Part shown: one piece after another, positions 22,529 to 33,189 of the stretch
Numbering within the stretch: position 1 is the first letter of the stretch
How the letters are laid out: each line of letters begins with the position of its first letter
DNA from: Miscanthus floridulus
Taxonomy: Eukaryota > Streptophyta > Magnoliopsida > Poales > Poaceae
Direction: 5' to 3'
Length of the DNA: 64,000 bases
NCBI RefSeq assembly: GCF_019320115.1
Contig: NC_089586.1
Span: 3,248,804-3,312,803, forward strand
Made by a program: the position numbers and the translations under genes
The notes under the pieces: generated by a model
Database searches by the model: none
Seen by the model: the letters and a program-made list of their open reading frames with translations, nothing else
Told to the model about the DNA's origin: nothing

Positions 22529-25500
22529 TACTATGGACATTACGTACGATGATTTCGACGGCATGATGAAGTTTTTTTTAATGCTTTTGCAGATGGATTG
22601 TTGTGTTAGAGTTTTGTATGGAGGAAGTGTTAGGAGAGAAGATGGTATGTTTGAGGATATGGAAGAAGAATTGGAATGATTTGATGAACCTCCTAGCTTC
22701 AACGACCTTTGTGTCCATTTGAATGCAAAGTTTGACAGTGATTTCACACTGAAGGGGAGGTTTGATACTAGGAAGACTAGGGCACACTATGTCCTCATGC
22801 CCTTGCGTGACCCTGCTCACTGGTTCCGCTACACTAGGGTTCTCTAAGGTTCCAATGTGCCCATGGCTGAGGTGGTGGTGGAGAATGGGTACAGGATGCA
22901 GGGTGTTTAGGATGGCCCGTCCATTGACGGTGTTGGAGGCAATGAGCAAGAATTGGGGGTCGAAGGGGAAGTAACTCAGGGTAACATAGATTTGAATGGT
23001 CAGTTGATGCAAGAGCAGTTTCATTCAACTGTAGTAGCTTGTATAAGCAATGACTTTGATGTGAATGATTTCAAACAGGAAGAGGAGGAGCAGGAGGAGG
23101 AGGATAGGATCGATGATGTAGTTAGCAGTGATTTAGACGATTCTGATGATGACCAAGGAGGTACAGATGCTACACCAACAACGGCCGATGTCATGCAAGT
23201 ACCGGTTCATACTATACCATTACCAGTACCAATTGAGGTTTTGCATGGTGTCCAGGCTCAGAGTAGACTAGTCACAGATTTGGCTACAGATGATACCCCC
23301 TATGATTCATGGGCCAGAATTAGCGAAGCGCAACAGTATGTTCCACCACCACCATACACAGCGACTGAGCTTGAGCAACTAAGGTTCAAGAACGTTCCTT
23401 TCATGGGTGTTCCGAACTATAGGGATGTCAGCATGACTGATATGGCAGTTTGTGACACCGGTCTCCAGTTGTGTAGTAATTCATTGTATAACCATGAGAA
23501 AGAAACCCTTAGGAAGGGAATGATATTCAACACAATGTCAAAGATGAAACTCTTCCTTCAGGACTATGCTGTGTACCACCATAGGCCGTACACCGTCACT
23601 CATTCGGATTAGGAGTTGAGGTACCACGTGATATGCAAGAATGGTTGTTTGTGGAGGTTAAATGCATGAAAGAGACAGAGTGATGGCAAGTGGAGGATAA
23701 CTAAAGTTGACGAACCCCACACTTGCTTAGACAATAGGGGGAAGGAAAATCATCATCAACTCACTGCACGTTACCTTGCCCATCGTATATTGGGGCTCGT
23801 TGATGATAATAACGACATCTCGGTGTCTTCTTTACAACAGTCCATATCCAGATTCGTTAGGTACGATGTGACGTACGGAAAGGCTTGGCGTGCTAAGCAA
23901 ATTACTCTAGCGATTCGATGGGGTACTTGGGAGGAAACGTACAACAGGGTGCCCCGCATCCTTTGTGCAATGCATTACTACAACCCTGGCTTGAAATGGT
24001 TTATGGACACTGGGGGGATGTTTTTTTGGGACCCATTGAGGCATGTCCTCTATCGTGTGTTCTGATCATTCGCGCAAACGGAACATGCATTCTAGTTTTG
24101 TTGGCCAGTCGTACTTGTTGATGGCACTTTCCTAACAGGAAAGTACATGAGCACCTTGATGATGGCTGCTGCTGTTGATCCTGAGGACCAGATAGTACCC
24201 ATGGCTTTTGCTTTGGCAGAGGGAGAAAACAATGAATCGTGGTCATGGTTCATGCGGCTTCTACGTGTGCAAGTGCTTGGCCCAACTCACACTATATGTT
24301 TGATCTCGAACCATCACGCAAGGCTTATTAATGCTGCAGCTGAGCATATAGATGGGTTCTCACCTCTAGTACATAGATGGTGCATGAGATACTTTGCCGC
24401 TAATTTTTAGCGGCGTCAGCGAAAACAGGATGTATGTGACAAGGTAAAGGCTCTATGTTGTGTACGTACAAAGCACCAGTTCAAGGAGACAAAGAGAGAA
24501 CTAGACAAGATGGTAAATGCAGCGGGAAAGGCCTGGTTAGAGGCACAGATGGAACATAAGGCTCAGTGGGCGTTAGCATATGACGAGGGGGGTTTTAGGT
24601 ATGGCATCATGACCACTAACTCCTCGGAGTCCTTCAACCATGTATTCACTGGAGTTCGATCGTTGCTTGTGCTAGAATTATTGAGTTCTCGTTTCATAAG
24701 TGCAACGAATATTTTGTGAAGAGGTGGGAACTTGCGTAGAGAAATATAGTAGAGCATGGGTGTTTTGGAAAGGCCGGAGCTGAACATTTGAAGAAGCCCA
24801 AGGAATTGGCCAAGTAGCACACCGTCGAGCCGTATGGACCCCGCCGCCATATCTTTAGTGTACGTGGCAAGGGTGGCACAAGCTTGGGTGGCGAACATTA
24901 TGGTGGACGAAACTACCGAGTTGATCTTGAAAAGGTAGAGTGCAGTTGCAACATCCCTCAGATCATGCATGCCCCTTGCTCTCATATGATCATGGCCTGT
25001 AGGGTTCGCGGGTACAACTATGATGATCTACCATATATGTCACCCTTGTATCTATGTTCGAACACCGTTAGTATTTGGGAGATGAGCTTCGAGCCATACC
25101 TTGACCCGACACAGTGGCCACCTTATAATGGTTATGACTACGTGCTGCATCTAGATCTAATGAAGGTAGGGAAGGGTAGGAGGAAGAAGAAGTGACTCAA
25201 GGGGGACATGGACGCTATGAGAGGGTACGACGAAGACATGTACGGCGGGGGAGACTTCAACGAGACCTGTGGCAGGACTCTATGCTCCGTTTGCAAATAA
25301 TCTGGTCACAAGGCTAGCTGGCATAGAAGATGAGGGCATCAAGTGATTTCATATTGTGTTCGTACTGCATAACAAGTAGTTCAAATTTTGCAATGCTACA
25401 TAATGTTAATCTGAATATTGTTAATTTGAATACTCTAACCCTTTTTTATTAATTTGTAACAGGATGACCCCTCCCACGCCGCACCAGCTGTACCCCTTCT

Positions 25501-25570
25501 TGAGGTGGAGTACGACAACCCCCTTCTTCCACTAGACGACGAGGTTTCCAAGAGGTGTTCGAGGGATCCT
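22529..25570 (+). pseudogene. mudrA-like MULE transposase (degenerate)
   Basis: DNA transposase of the Mutator superfamily. In order: a leader MDITYDDFDG near 22535; an acidic stretch near 23080-23150; a MuDR N-terminal domain (YVPPPPYTATELEQLRFKN at about 23340, VSMTDMAVCDTGLQL, LFLQDYAVYHHRPYTV); the catalytic core with DGTFLTGKYMSTLMMAAAVD (first Asp) at about 24120, LISNHHARLINAA at about 24300 and TTNSSESFNHVF (Glu) at about 24615; a SWIM finger CSCNIPQIMHAPCSHMI at about 24945; and a C-terminal CxxC zinc-knuckle trace near 25270. Stops and frame shifts occur near 23611, 23670, 24063, 24409 and 24740-24820. The second catalytic position, normally Asp in SDRHxG, reads Asn (SNHH). A last short exon-like stretch (25463-25586) ends the gene, which converges on the MULE's minus-strand gene. 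Confidence 0.85.
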
Positions 25571-26104
25571 TACATTTCAGGGACTTAGTTCATTACATCG
25601 AATGAATATTGTTGTCAAAAACTTACAGACTCATAAACCAATGAAATTGAAATGTGGCAACTTGTCGTTCATTTATTTGCTTCATGTTCATTTCAACTTA
25701 CGCACGGTCGTGGCACCACTTGTAGTTTTGTACAGCACTGACAATAACTCAATTGAAGTTGGATGTTGTCTGTCTGCGTCACTACCACACCGTCGTCTAT
25801 GGCGCGACACTGACGCGCTGTGGACTCTGGCGTGGTAGAACCTGGGCTATGGCACGGCCGAACCAGTGGGTTACGGTCGAGATAATTTCACCCGATTATG
25901 TTCATTTTAGAAATTTTGAACGCATGATACAAATAGATGTGATCACTTAAGATCGATCATGGATAATCTGAGTACATGACACATGGGTACAATACATCAG
26001 TAGTTCAAATGGAATAAAGCATGGAATTTCTACTACATAATAAAGCATGGCTACATTGATCATTAATAAAGCATGGAACTAACAATCAGCGCATTTAAAA
26101 ACCC

Positions 26105-26447
26105 TCAGTCAGAAACATACTGAGTAAGCAACTCGTCGTCCGAGTACCAATCCTCAACCACAACCCTATTGTTGTGGCTAGGCTCACCTACATTGCCCTG
26201 ATCTGCCTTTCGCCTGTAGTAAGCGGCCTCTACTTCATCTACGGCCTCTATGACCTGAGTGAAGAACGCGTCGTCATCCTCCTCCGCCTGCAAGCCCGCC
26301 TCTGCTAGAGCGATGAGTTCGCTTAGTCTGTCAGTGTCATCCTCAGCCTCCTCCGCCTACAAGCCTGCCTTTGCTAGAGCGATGAGCTCGCTCATCTATC
26401 AGTGTCGTCCTCAGCCTCCTCCACCTGCAAGCCCGCCTCTGCTAGAG
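26105..26447 (-). pseudogene. 3' end of the MULE's convergent second gene (acidic, tandem-repeat coding)
   Basis: Minus-strand frame ending in a stop at 26105-26107 (tail LLTQYVSD). It encodes DDDAFFTQVIEAVDEVEAAY and further upstream repeated units like DRLSELIALAEAGLQAEE. The Copia insertion cuts the gene inside these repeats; the 5' part continues at 37477-39012. I do not recognise the product. It is acidic at this end and has zinc-finger-like cysteines in the other part. Confidence 0.5.
26281..26447. repeat. 69-bp tandem repeat (coding, ~23 aa unit)
   Basis: Copies start at 26281, 26350 (68 bp, one base deleted) and 26418 (cut by the Copia element at 26447). Each holds GCTAGAGCGATGAG(T/C)TCGCT. 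A further diverged copy continues at 37477 beyond the Copia insert. On the minus strand the unit encodes an Asp/Glu/Leu/Ala-rich 23-residue repeat. Confidence 0.85.
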
Positions 26448-28201
26448 TGAAGGACCGGAAACGGCGACCAGAGGGGGGGGGGGGTGAATGGGAGCCTCAA
26501 ATTTCTTTCAAAATCTTCAACCACTGTCCCAACATCAATCCCCAAAAAAACATACATGAAAGACTTGATGACCACGACCCTAGAGAAGGGTGGATGCTCC
26601 CTCAGAACACAGCGGGTCACCACAGAGCAAACGGAACACAGATCGAAGCCCAAACGAGCAAACTCCCAAAAGAAAACAGCACTGCTCCTGCAAATATCGG
26701 ACACGTCCGGTATTATATCGGACACGTCCGGTATTTTCAGCAGCAAGCTGACCAAAAGAGAAAAATCCAAAACCCCATCAAATGGTGTCCAAAAATCATG
26801 AAATTTTAACCATAGCTCTTTAGACACCAAGGGAAGGTCTCCACCAAATTTCAGCTCAAAACTCCAAAGTGAGAAATATCGGACACGTCCTAGATCATAT
26901 CGGACACGTCCGGTATGGACGAGCAGTTTCTCGAGAAAAATCAAATCAAGCCATAACTTGATCAAATCAACTCCAAATGACTTGAAACTTTGCACAAGGG
27001 TTCACAAGCGAGTAGAAAGGCAACCTCTAAAGGATCATGTCCTGAAACAAACTCTAACTCCGTGAATCGAAGGATTTGAAGAATCCCCCAAAAAAATAGG
27101 TCAAGAACTTAAATTGCTCGGATCTACGATCTCGTGAGGAATTAGTGGATTTCCTTCGGTGGAAAGCTTCTACTCATGTCATTGATCGATCCAAGGCAAC
27201 AAGAACGAACCAAAACCATCCCAAAACGAAGAAACGAGAGGGGAAACAAGAGGGGACAAAAGGAGCTCGTGAAGAACACCAAAATCACATCAAGAACACA
27301 ACTAAATCATGAATCCCGGAGGGCATACGGCGGTTACGGCCACCGATTCCTTCAAAACCAAGTCACAATTTGAGTTGTGGACCTCTCTCATACATGGAAG
27401 CAAACTAGAGGAAGAAACCCTAAAGGAGAAAATAAAAACTGGAGGAGGTGAGGGAGATGGGGGCTCCCTCATCCTATTTAACAGGGCTATTACACATTCC
27501 CAGTTTTGCCCCTGGATACAAATGAGTTGAACCGCTAAGCCCAAGGGCGTTGTTGTCCAACCCGGTGTAATCTTGATCCGACGGCCACCGCGCCTTCTCA
27601 TCGGTAGCTTCGCCTTGATGCGAACTCCCCGATGCCGCCACGTGCCGTCCGTCCCTCCTCGGAACCTCCGCCCGGGTTTTGAGGCCCAAACTCGTAAACC
27701 GTTCATCCGATGGTTTTGAGGCCCAAACCATCAAACCGTCCGCGAGTAGCATACTCCATACGCGTCCCTCGCCATCCGACGCGTGTCACCGCCATCCTCG
27801 ACCGACCGGCCTGCCAAGTCCTCCTGAGCCTCGCTCGACTCACGCGTCCGCCGTCTTGACCCGGTCAACACCGTCACTCCATGTCTTCTTGCACTTGTCG
27901 ATGTCCCAAGTGTCAGCCACCGTGGCTAGTCACCCGGCCTCTGGGTCCCTCGGTCTAAGCCTCACGTCCGTCCTTCACCGCTCCCGGTCTGTCGGCATGG
28001 CACGTCCTCCTTGACCTTCACCTCACCGTTGACCACCACATCCGAGCTCCACACCTGCACAACACAAGCCAAAAGACATGTCGCACACATAGCTTTCACC
28101 ATGGTAGGGTTAGTCACCACTCAACCTACTTCGTGGATCACATTAACAATCACTCATCACAAAACGAACACACAAGGGTACTTGTCAACCTTGTGTTCGC
28201 A
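26448..28201 (-). repeat. Copia 3' LTR
   Basis: 1754 bp. In sense orientation it starts TGCGAACACAAGGTTGAC and ends CCGGTCCTTCA. It differs from the 5' LTR by scattered substitutions and indels, and has two rather than four copies of the palindromic GGACACGTCC unit at about 26694-26735. A poly-G run at 26470-26482 is longer than in the other LTR. Confidence 0.93.
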
Positions 28202-28213
28202 ATCTCCCCCTTG
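28202..28213 (-). other. Copia polypurine tract
   Basis: The minus strand reads AAGGGGGAGAT immediately before the 3' LTR start TGCGAAC. This is the usual plus-strand priming site. Confidence 0.85.
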
Positions 28214-28401
28214 ATGAGTGCATTGTCAACACCAATACACGAACAGCTTGAGCAAAAGAAAAAGAAGAAGAAGAGAAAAGAAAGAACTCACCCAAATGAC
28301 CAAAAGCCAAAGAAAAGCCAAGAACCGGGTCATTTGAAAATGAGCAAAACTTGGTCCCCAAAGACATGGGCAATGGCTCGACGCAACCAAGTAAAACAAA
28401 A

Positions 28402-28650
28402 CTAGCCCTCAAGAAGAGGCAACGGGCTCAACGCCACTAGCAAAGCTCGAAAAGCCGAAAAACTGCTAGACCCTCCAGAAGAGGCAAAGGCTCAACACAT
28501 CTAGCAAAACACCTCAAATGCAAAACTGCTAGACCCTCTAGAAGAGGCAAAGGCTCAACACATCTAGCAAAACACCTCAAATGCAAAACTGCTAGACCCT
28601 CCAAAAGAGGCAAAGGCTCAACACATCTAGCAAAACACCTCAAATGCAAC
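28402..28650 (-). repeat. 63-bp tandem repeat between RNase H and 3' LTR
   Basis: Units start at 28402 (diverged), 28466, 28529 and 28592. Each contains CTAGACCCTC, AGAAGAGGCAAAGGCTCAAC and AACACCTCAAATGCA. The last three are nearly identical. They lie in the 1.6-kb untranslated stretch (28214-29815) between the pol stop and the polypurine tract. I see no env-like ORF there. Confidence 0.9.
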
Positions 28651-29815
28651 TCCCCCTGAACAAGTGCAATCTCTCTCAAATGAATGCATATCCCTCAACT
28701 TTAGGTGACATTGTGAGTGTGGAAACTTCTCCCCCTTGTTGACATATGCACTTATCAAGCTAGAGCCCAAGAATTGCATCTCCCCCTCAAATCATGCTAT
28801 GAATGCAGAAATGCACGAATGCAGAAGCTTCAAGATTATAGTAAGTAGATTGAAAAGAGGCTCTAGTTGATGCTGTAATGTATATATAGCAACACATATA
28901 AGTGCTAGCAAATGCTCAAAGTGACCAAATGAGACAAAATATGACATTTAAGCAATTTTGATCAAGTTTGAGCAATTTTAAAAGAGGGTTCACCACCAAA
29001 GGAGCACATAGCAAAAATAGACAGGAGATCGACCTTGTGCTACACATGTATGCAAAGTGAACTACCCCAAACAAAGTTCACACATCATGTCATGAGACAA
29101 ACTTGTGGTTTGATCAAATTTTAGACACCAATTGAAATTTATCGGAGTTATGCAGCTTATTACCAAAGTTTGTCAGACAAGTGTGTGCGGGAGGTTATCT
29201 GTGCCATCAAAACCTGACTTAGCGACCATGTCAAGCCTATGCCAAAGGCAATTAGAAGCTTAAGACAATGATCTCGGTATCCATTACAGAGCTCAAGTTC
29301 ACCAATGAGTGCAATTTGGAGCTGTCTCGATACTCTGACATAGGATAGTACAGACCCATCCCGATCTTTTCAAATCACTTAGTTTGATTTTCAAGTTTTC
29401 GCACAAATTCAAGTTTCTCAAGCAAGTGTGTAACTCAAGGTATGAGCCGTAGCAACTAAGCATATATATGAAGCAAGAAAAAGATCTCGACACATTCTAC
29501 ACATGCTAGTGCCACAAGTAGTGGTGAACACATTTCATGTTTCAACAAGTTTTAGTCAAGTTCACAGTTTGGAAAACAAGCTTAGCTCATAACATGCATC
29601 AATTGATCAAAAGGAGCCTAAGCCACAAGCACATCATGTATATCCATAACATCCCCAACAAGAGCATAGTGTCAATCTAGCTACTATAAGGATGAAGCTC
29701 AGGATGCAATATGATACATGATGATATGATATGCAAGAAAGATATAAAAACAAAAACAAAGGCTAAACTACAAAGAAAAGCAAAACTAGAATACAACAAC
29801 CAAAATTCCCCTCCT

Positions 29816-31018
29816 CTAAAAAGGGAAACAAACTCCAAGCTCCCCTCGCAAGCGAGCAAACTGGGCTTGGTCAAGTGGTTTGGTGAAGATATCTGCGAGC
29901 TGGTTTTGGGTATCAATGTGGTGCAGATCGATATCACCTTTCTCATAGTGGTCACGCAAGAAGTGAAAGTGAACTTCTATGTGCTTTGTCTTTGAGTGAA
30001 GGACTGGGTTTTTGGCTACACTTATGGCACTGGTGCTGTCACAAAACAAAGGCACTCGCCTAAACTCTAACCCAAAGTCTCTCAGAGTAGCTATCATCCA
30101 AAGCAACTGGGAACAACAAGCAGCAGCAGCAACATACTCTGCTTCTATGGTGGATTGGGCGACGCTAGACTGCTTGCGAGAAGACCAAGACACAAGAGAA
30201 GATCCAAGAAACTGACAAGTCCCCGAAGTGGACTTCCTCTCAACACGACAACTAGCATAATCTGCATCAGAATACCCACAAAGAGAAAGAGAGGAGGAGG
30301 CTGAAAACCAAAGACCAAACTCAGGTGTGAAACAAAGGTACTTGAGGATCCGCTTGATGGCTTGACGATGAGACATGCGCGGAGAAGACTGAAAGCGTGC
30401 GCACAAGCAGACTGCGAACTGGATGTCCGGTCTCGTCGCCGTTAGGTACAGCAGGGACCCGATCATGCTTCGGTATTCCTTCTGGTCCACGCCTTCTCCC
30501 TCCTTGTCCTCATCCAGGGCCGTCGTGGTTGACATAGGCGTCGAAAGAGGCTTGGCCTCACCCATATCAAATTTCTTGAGCACGTCCTTGGTGTACTTGC
30601 CTTGGTGCATGAACGTCCCCTCACGAGTTTGCTTGATTTGCAGCCCGAGGAAGAAAGTCAATTCGCCCATCATGCTCATCTCAAATTCCCTGCTCATAGT
30701 ATCTGAAAACTTGGCAACAAGAGCATGAGAAGAGCCACCAAAGATTATATCATCCACGTATATCTGAACCAAAAGGATGTCTGTGCCTTGCTTGAGAAGG
30801 AACAAAGTCTTATCTACGGAACCCATCCTAAAACCCTTATCAAGCAAGAAAGCTTTCAAACGCTCATACCAGGCTCTCGGGGCTTGTTTCAAACCATACA
30901 AGGCTTTGTGGAGTTTAAAAACATGGTTGGGGTACTTTGGATTTTCAAAGCCAGGGGGTTGCCTCACATAAACCTCTTCCTCTATGTACCCATTCAAGAA
31001 GGCACTCTTTACATCCAT
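29816..31018 (-). CDS. Copia reverse transcriptase C-terminal part and RNase H
   Basis: A continuous 400-codon frame. It begins MDVKSAFLNGYIEEEVY of the RT palm, includes GLKQAPRAWYERL, the catalytic YVDDIIFGG, and the RNase H domain with AEYVAAAACCSQLLWM, FCDSTSAISVAKNPVLHSKT and the tail LADIFTKPLD. One TAG separates it from the RT N-terminal frame at 31019-31291. It is part of one polyprotein in intact elements and acts in the virus-like particle. Confidence 0.93.
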   Translation of the reverse strand: MDVKSAFLNGYIEEEVYVRQPPGFENPKYPNHVFKLHKALYGLKQAPRAWYERLKAFLLDKGFRMGSVDKTLFLLKQGTDILLVQIYVDDIIFGGSSHALVAKFSDTMSREFEMSMMGELTFFLGLQIKQTREGTFMHQGKYTKDVLKKFDMGEAKPLSTPMSTTTALDEDKEGEGVDQKEYRSMIGSLLYLTATRPDIQFAVCLCARFQSSPRMSHRQAIKRILKYLCFTPEFGLWFSASSSLSLCGYSDADYASCRVERKSTSGTCQFLGSSLVSWSSRKQSSVAQSTIEAEYVAAAACCSQLLWMIATLRDFGLEFRRVPLFCDSTSAISVAKNPVLHSKTKHIEVHFHFLRDHYEKGDIDLHHIDTQNQLADIFTKPLDQAQFARLRGELGVCFPF

Positions 31019-33013
31019 CTAATACAGCTTGAACCCTTTCGAAGCTGCAAATGCTAAAAGAATCCTAATGGCTTCTAGACGGGCAACAGGAGCAAAGGTT
31101 TCTTCATAGTCTATTCCCTCTTTTTGGCAAAAACCCTGAGCCACTAATCTCGCCTTGTTTCTCACCACCACCCCATCCTCACTCTGCTTGTTCTTGTAAA
31201 CCCACTTTATACCTATGGGGTGGCATTCTGGTGGAGGTGGAACTAAAACCCACACTTGGTTCCGCTCAAAGTTCTCTAACTCCTCATGCATAGCATTAAC
31301 CCAATCAGCATTAGATAGTGCATGTCCAATATCTCAAGGCTCAAAAGAAGCTACGAAAGCAGAATGAGTGAAATGGGAAATATGATAAGACTTGGAATGC
31401 GTTACCCTTTCGTCGATGTCGCCGATCATGGTCTGAGGAGGATGGCGTCGCTGGATATGTCGAGGTGCACCCAAAGACAAAGTCGCCTCCCCCTCATCCA
31501 CAGCTAGGGCCTCCTCAGTCGATTGAGGAAGCGGCTCGCACGGACCCCATGAAGTAGAGGTGGAGGGCTCGGGGCCGTGAGCCAAAGTGGTCAAAGCTGG
31601 CTCGATCGGGGCAGCCGGTTGAGATGGCTTGGGATCATCCCAATTGACGTCATCGTCATCCTCAACGAAAATGCTGTCACCCATCTCTTCATCACCTACA
31701 CGTTCAAAGACCGAAATAGAAGAGGGCATGGTTTCGTCGAAGGTGACTTCACAAGTCTCCATGACATGGTTAGTCTCAAGATTAAGTACACGGTACGCAT
31801 GTGAATGAGAAGCGTAACCGAGAAATATACCGTCCGAAGATCTAGATTCAAACTTGTCAAGATTACCTTGCTTAAGAATGAAGCACCTGCAACTGAAGAC
31901 TCAAAAATGACTCACCTTGGGTGGACGCCCAAACCGCAACTCGTAGGATGTCTTCTTCAAGAAAGCACGAAGAAAAATGCAGTTTGAAACATGGTAGGCG
32001 GTGTTGATGGCTTCAGCCCAGTAACGCCTAGGAGTCCTATGCTCATCGAGCATCGTCCTGGCCATTTCAACCAAAGTCCGATTTTTGCGCTCAACAACAC
32101 CATTCTGTTGAGGGACATAGGGTGAAGAAAACTAATGTTCAAGACCCAAGGAAGCACAAAAGGTGTCAAACTGAGAGTTTTTGAACTCAGTGCCATTGTC
32201 ACTGCGGATAGCTCATATGGCATTCTTTGGTAACTCAGTTTGCAACCTCAAGATCAAGTCACGAGCATGAGAAAATGCTTCGTCCTTGCCCTCCATGAAA
32301 AACACCCAAGAATAACGAGAAAAATCATCCATGATCACAAGAACGTACCACTTCCCTCCCTCTGACCGAACCCGAGCCGGACCAACAGTGTCCATATGGA
32401 GTAGCTCACCGGGTCTCGTGGTCATGACCTGAGTCACTGGAGGATGGGAAGCAGCCACCATCTTTCCGTGGCGACAGGGATGGCATACCAGATCCTTCTC
32501 AAATTTAAGTTTGGGCAATCCTCGGATCATGTCAAGAGAACTCAACCTCACTAGGAGATCAAAGCTCAAGTGACCAAGTCTCCTATGCCACTTCCACAAA
32601 TCAGAAGAAGATCCGGCAACCAAACAGCGAGAAGAACCGAAAGACTGAGAGAAATCAGCTCTGAAAACTCGACCGAAAGGAACGATCTGACAAACTAGAT
32701 GTCCCTGAGAATCGAGCACACGAGAAAGTCCAGTCTTAAAGCGCACCTCAAACCCATCTTGAAGGAGTTGCGAAACAGAGAGCAAATTGAAATGCAGGCT
32801 TGAAACCAAAGCAATGTCCTTCAAGATAAAAGACTCATTGACCCGAATGGTCCCACGAGACAGCACCTTACCTTTGCTATTGTCCCCAAATGTGATGTAC
32901 TCCTTGTATTGCATGGGGTCGAGGCTGGAGAACCATTTGGAACTTCCGGTCATATGGTGCGAACAGCCGGAATCAACAAGCCACGTGTTCTCTAGGCCTC
33001 TGCTCTGCATCAA
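31019..33013 (-). pseudogene. Copia pol: protease, integrase and RT N-terminal part (interrupted)
   Basis: In sense order: the aspartic protease site LVDSGCSHHMTG at about 32970; the GAG-pre-integrase HHCC finger WHRRLGHLSFDLLVRLSS with CHPC; and the integrase core with HMDTVGPARV (first Asp). Beyond a stop at about 32213 come SDNGTEF and QNGVVERKNRTLVEMART (second Asp and Glu), the acidic linker (31334-31762) and the RT fingers [20 protein letters not shown] (31019-31291). Interruptions lie near 32211, 32133, 31950-31915, 31332 and 31019. These are point stops or shifts, not large deletions. Confidence 0.9.
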
Positions 33014-33189
33014 TAGAAGGACAGGGGGTGAGCAAATGGCACAACACTGGGGTTAGTGAAATGAGGAGAATACTAGTGTTGAGTCATTTGCCCTGGAAAA
33101 GTGTTAGGAAAAACACCATACATGCCATGTCCCATTGGAGAGAAGCGATCACCACATGGGGGAAAACGTGGTCCGCTAGGAGTGTGGGA

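Noticed and set aside
26411..26995. A 194-codon minus-strand frame (also at 35660-36265)
   Set aside because: It lies in the LTR; the recurring PDVSDI stretch is the palindromic LTR repeat read through by chance.
28402..28650. Regularly spaced repeats that could suggest a CRISPR array
   Set aside because: The whole 63-bp unit is repeated with no unique spacers, and it lies in a plant retrotransposon.
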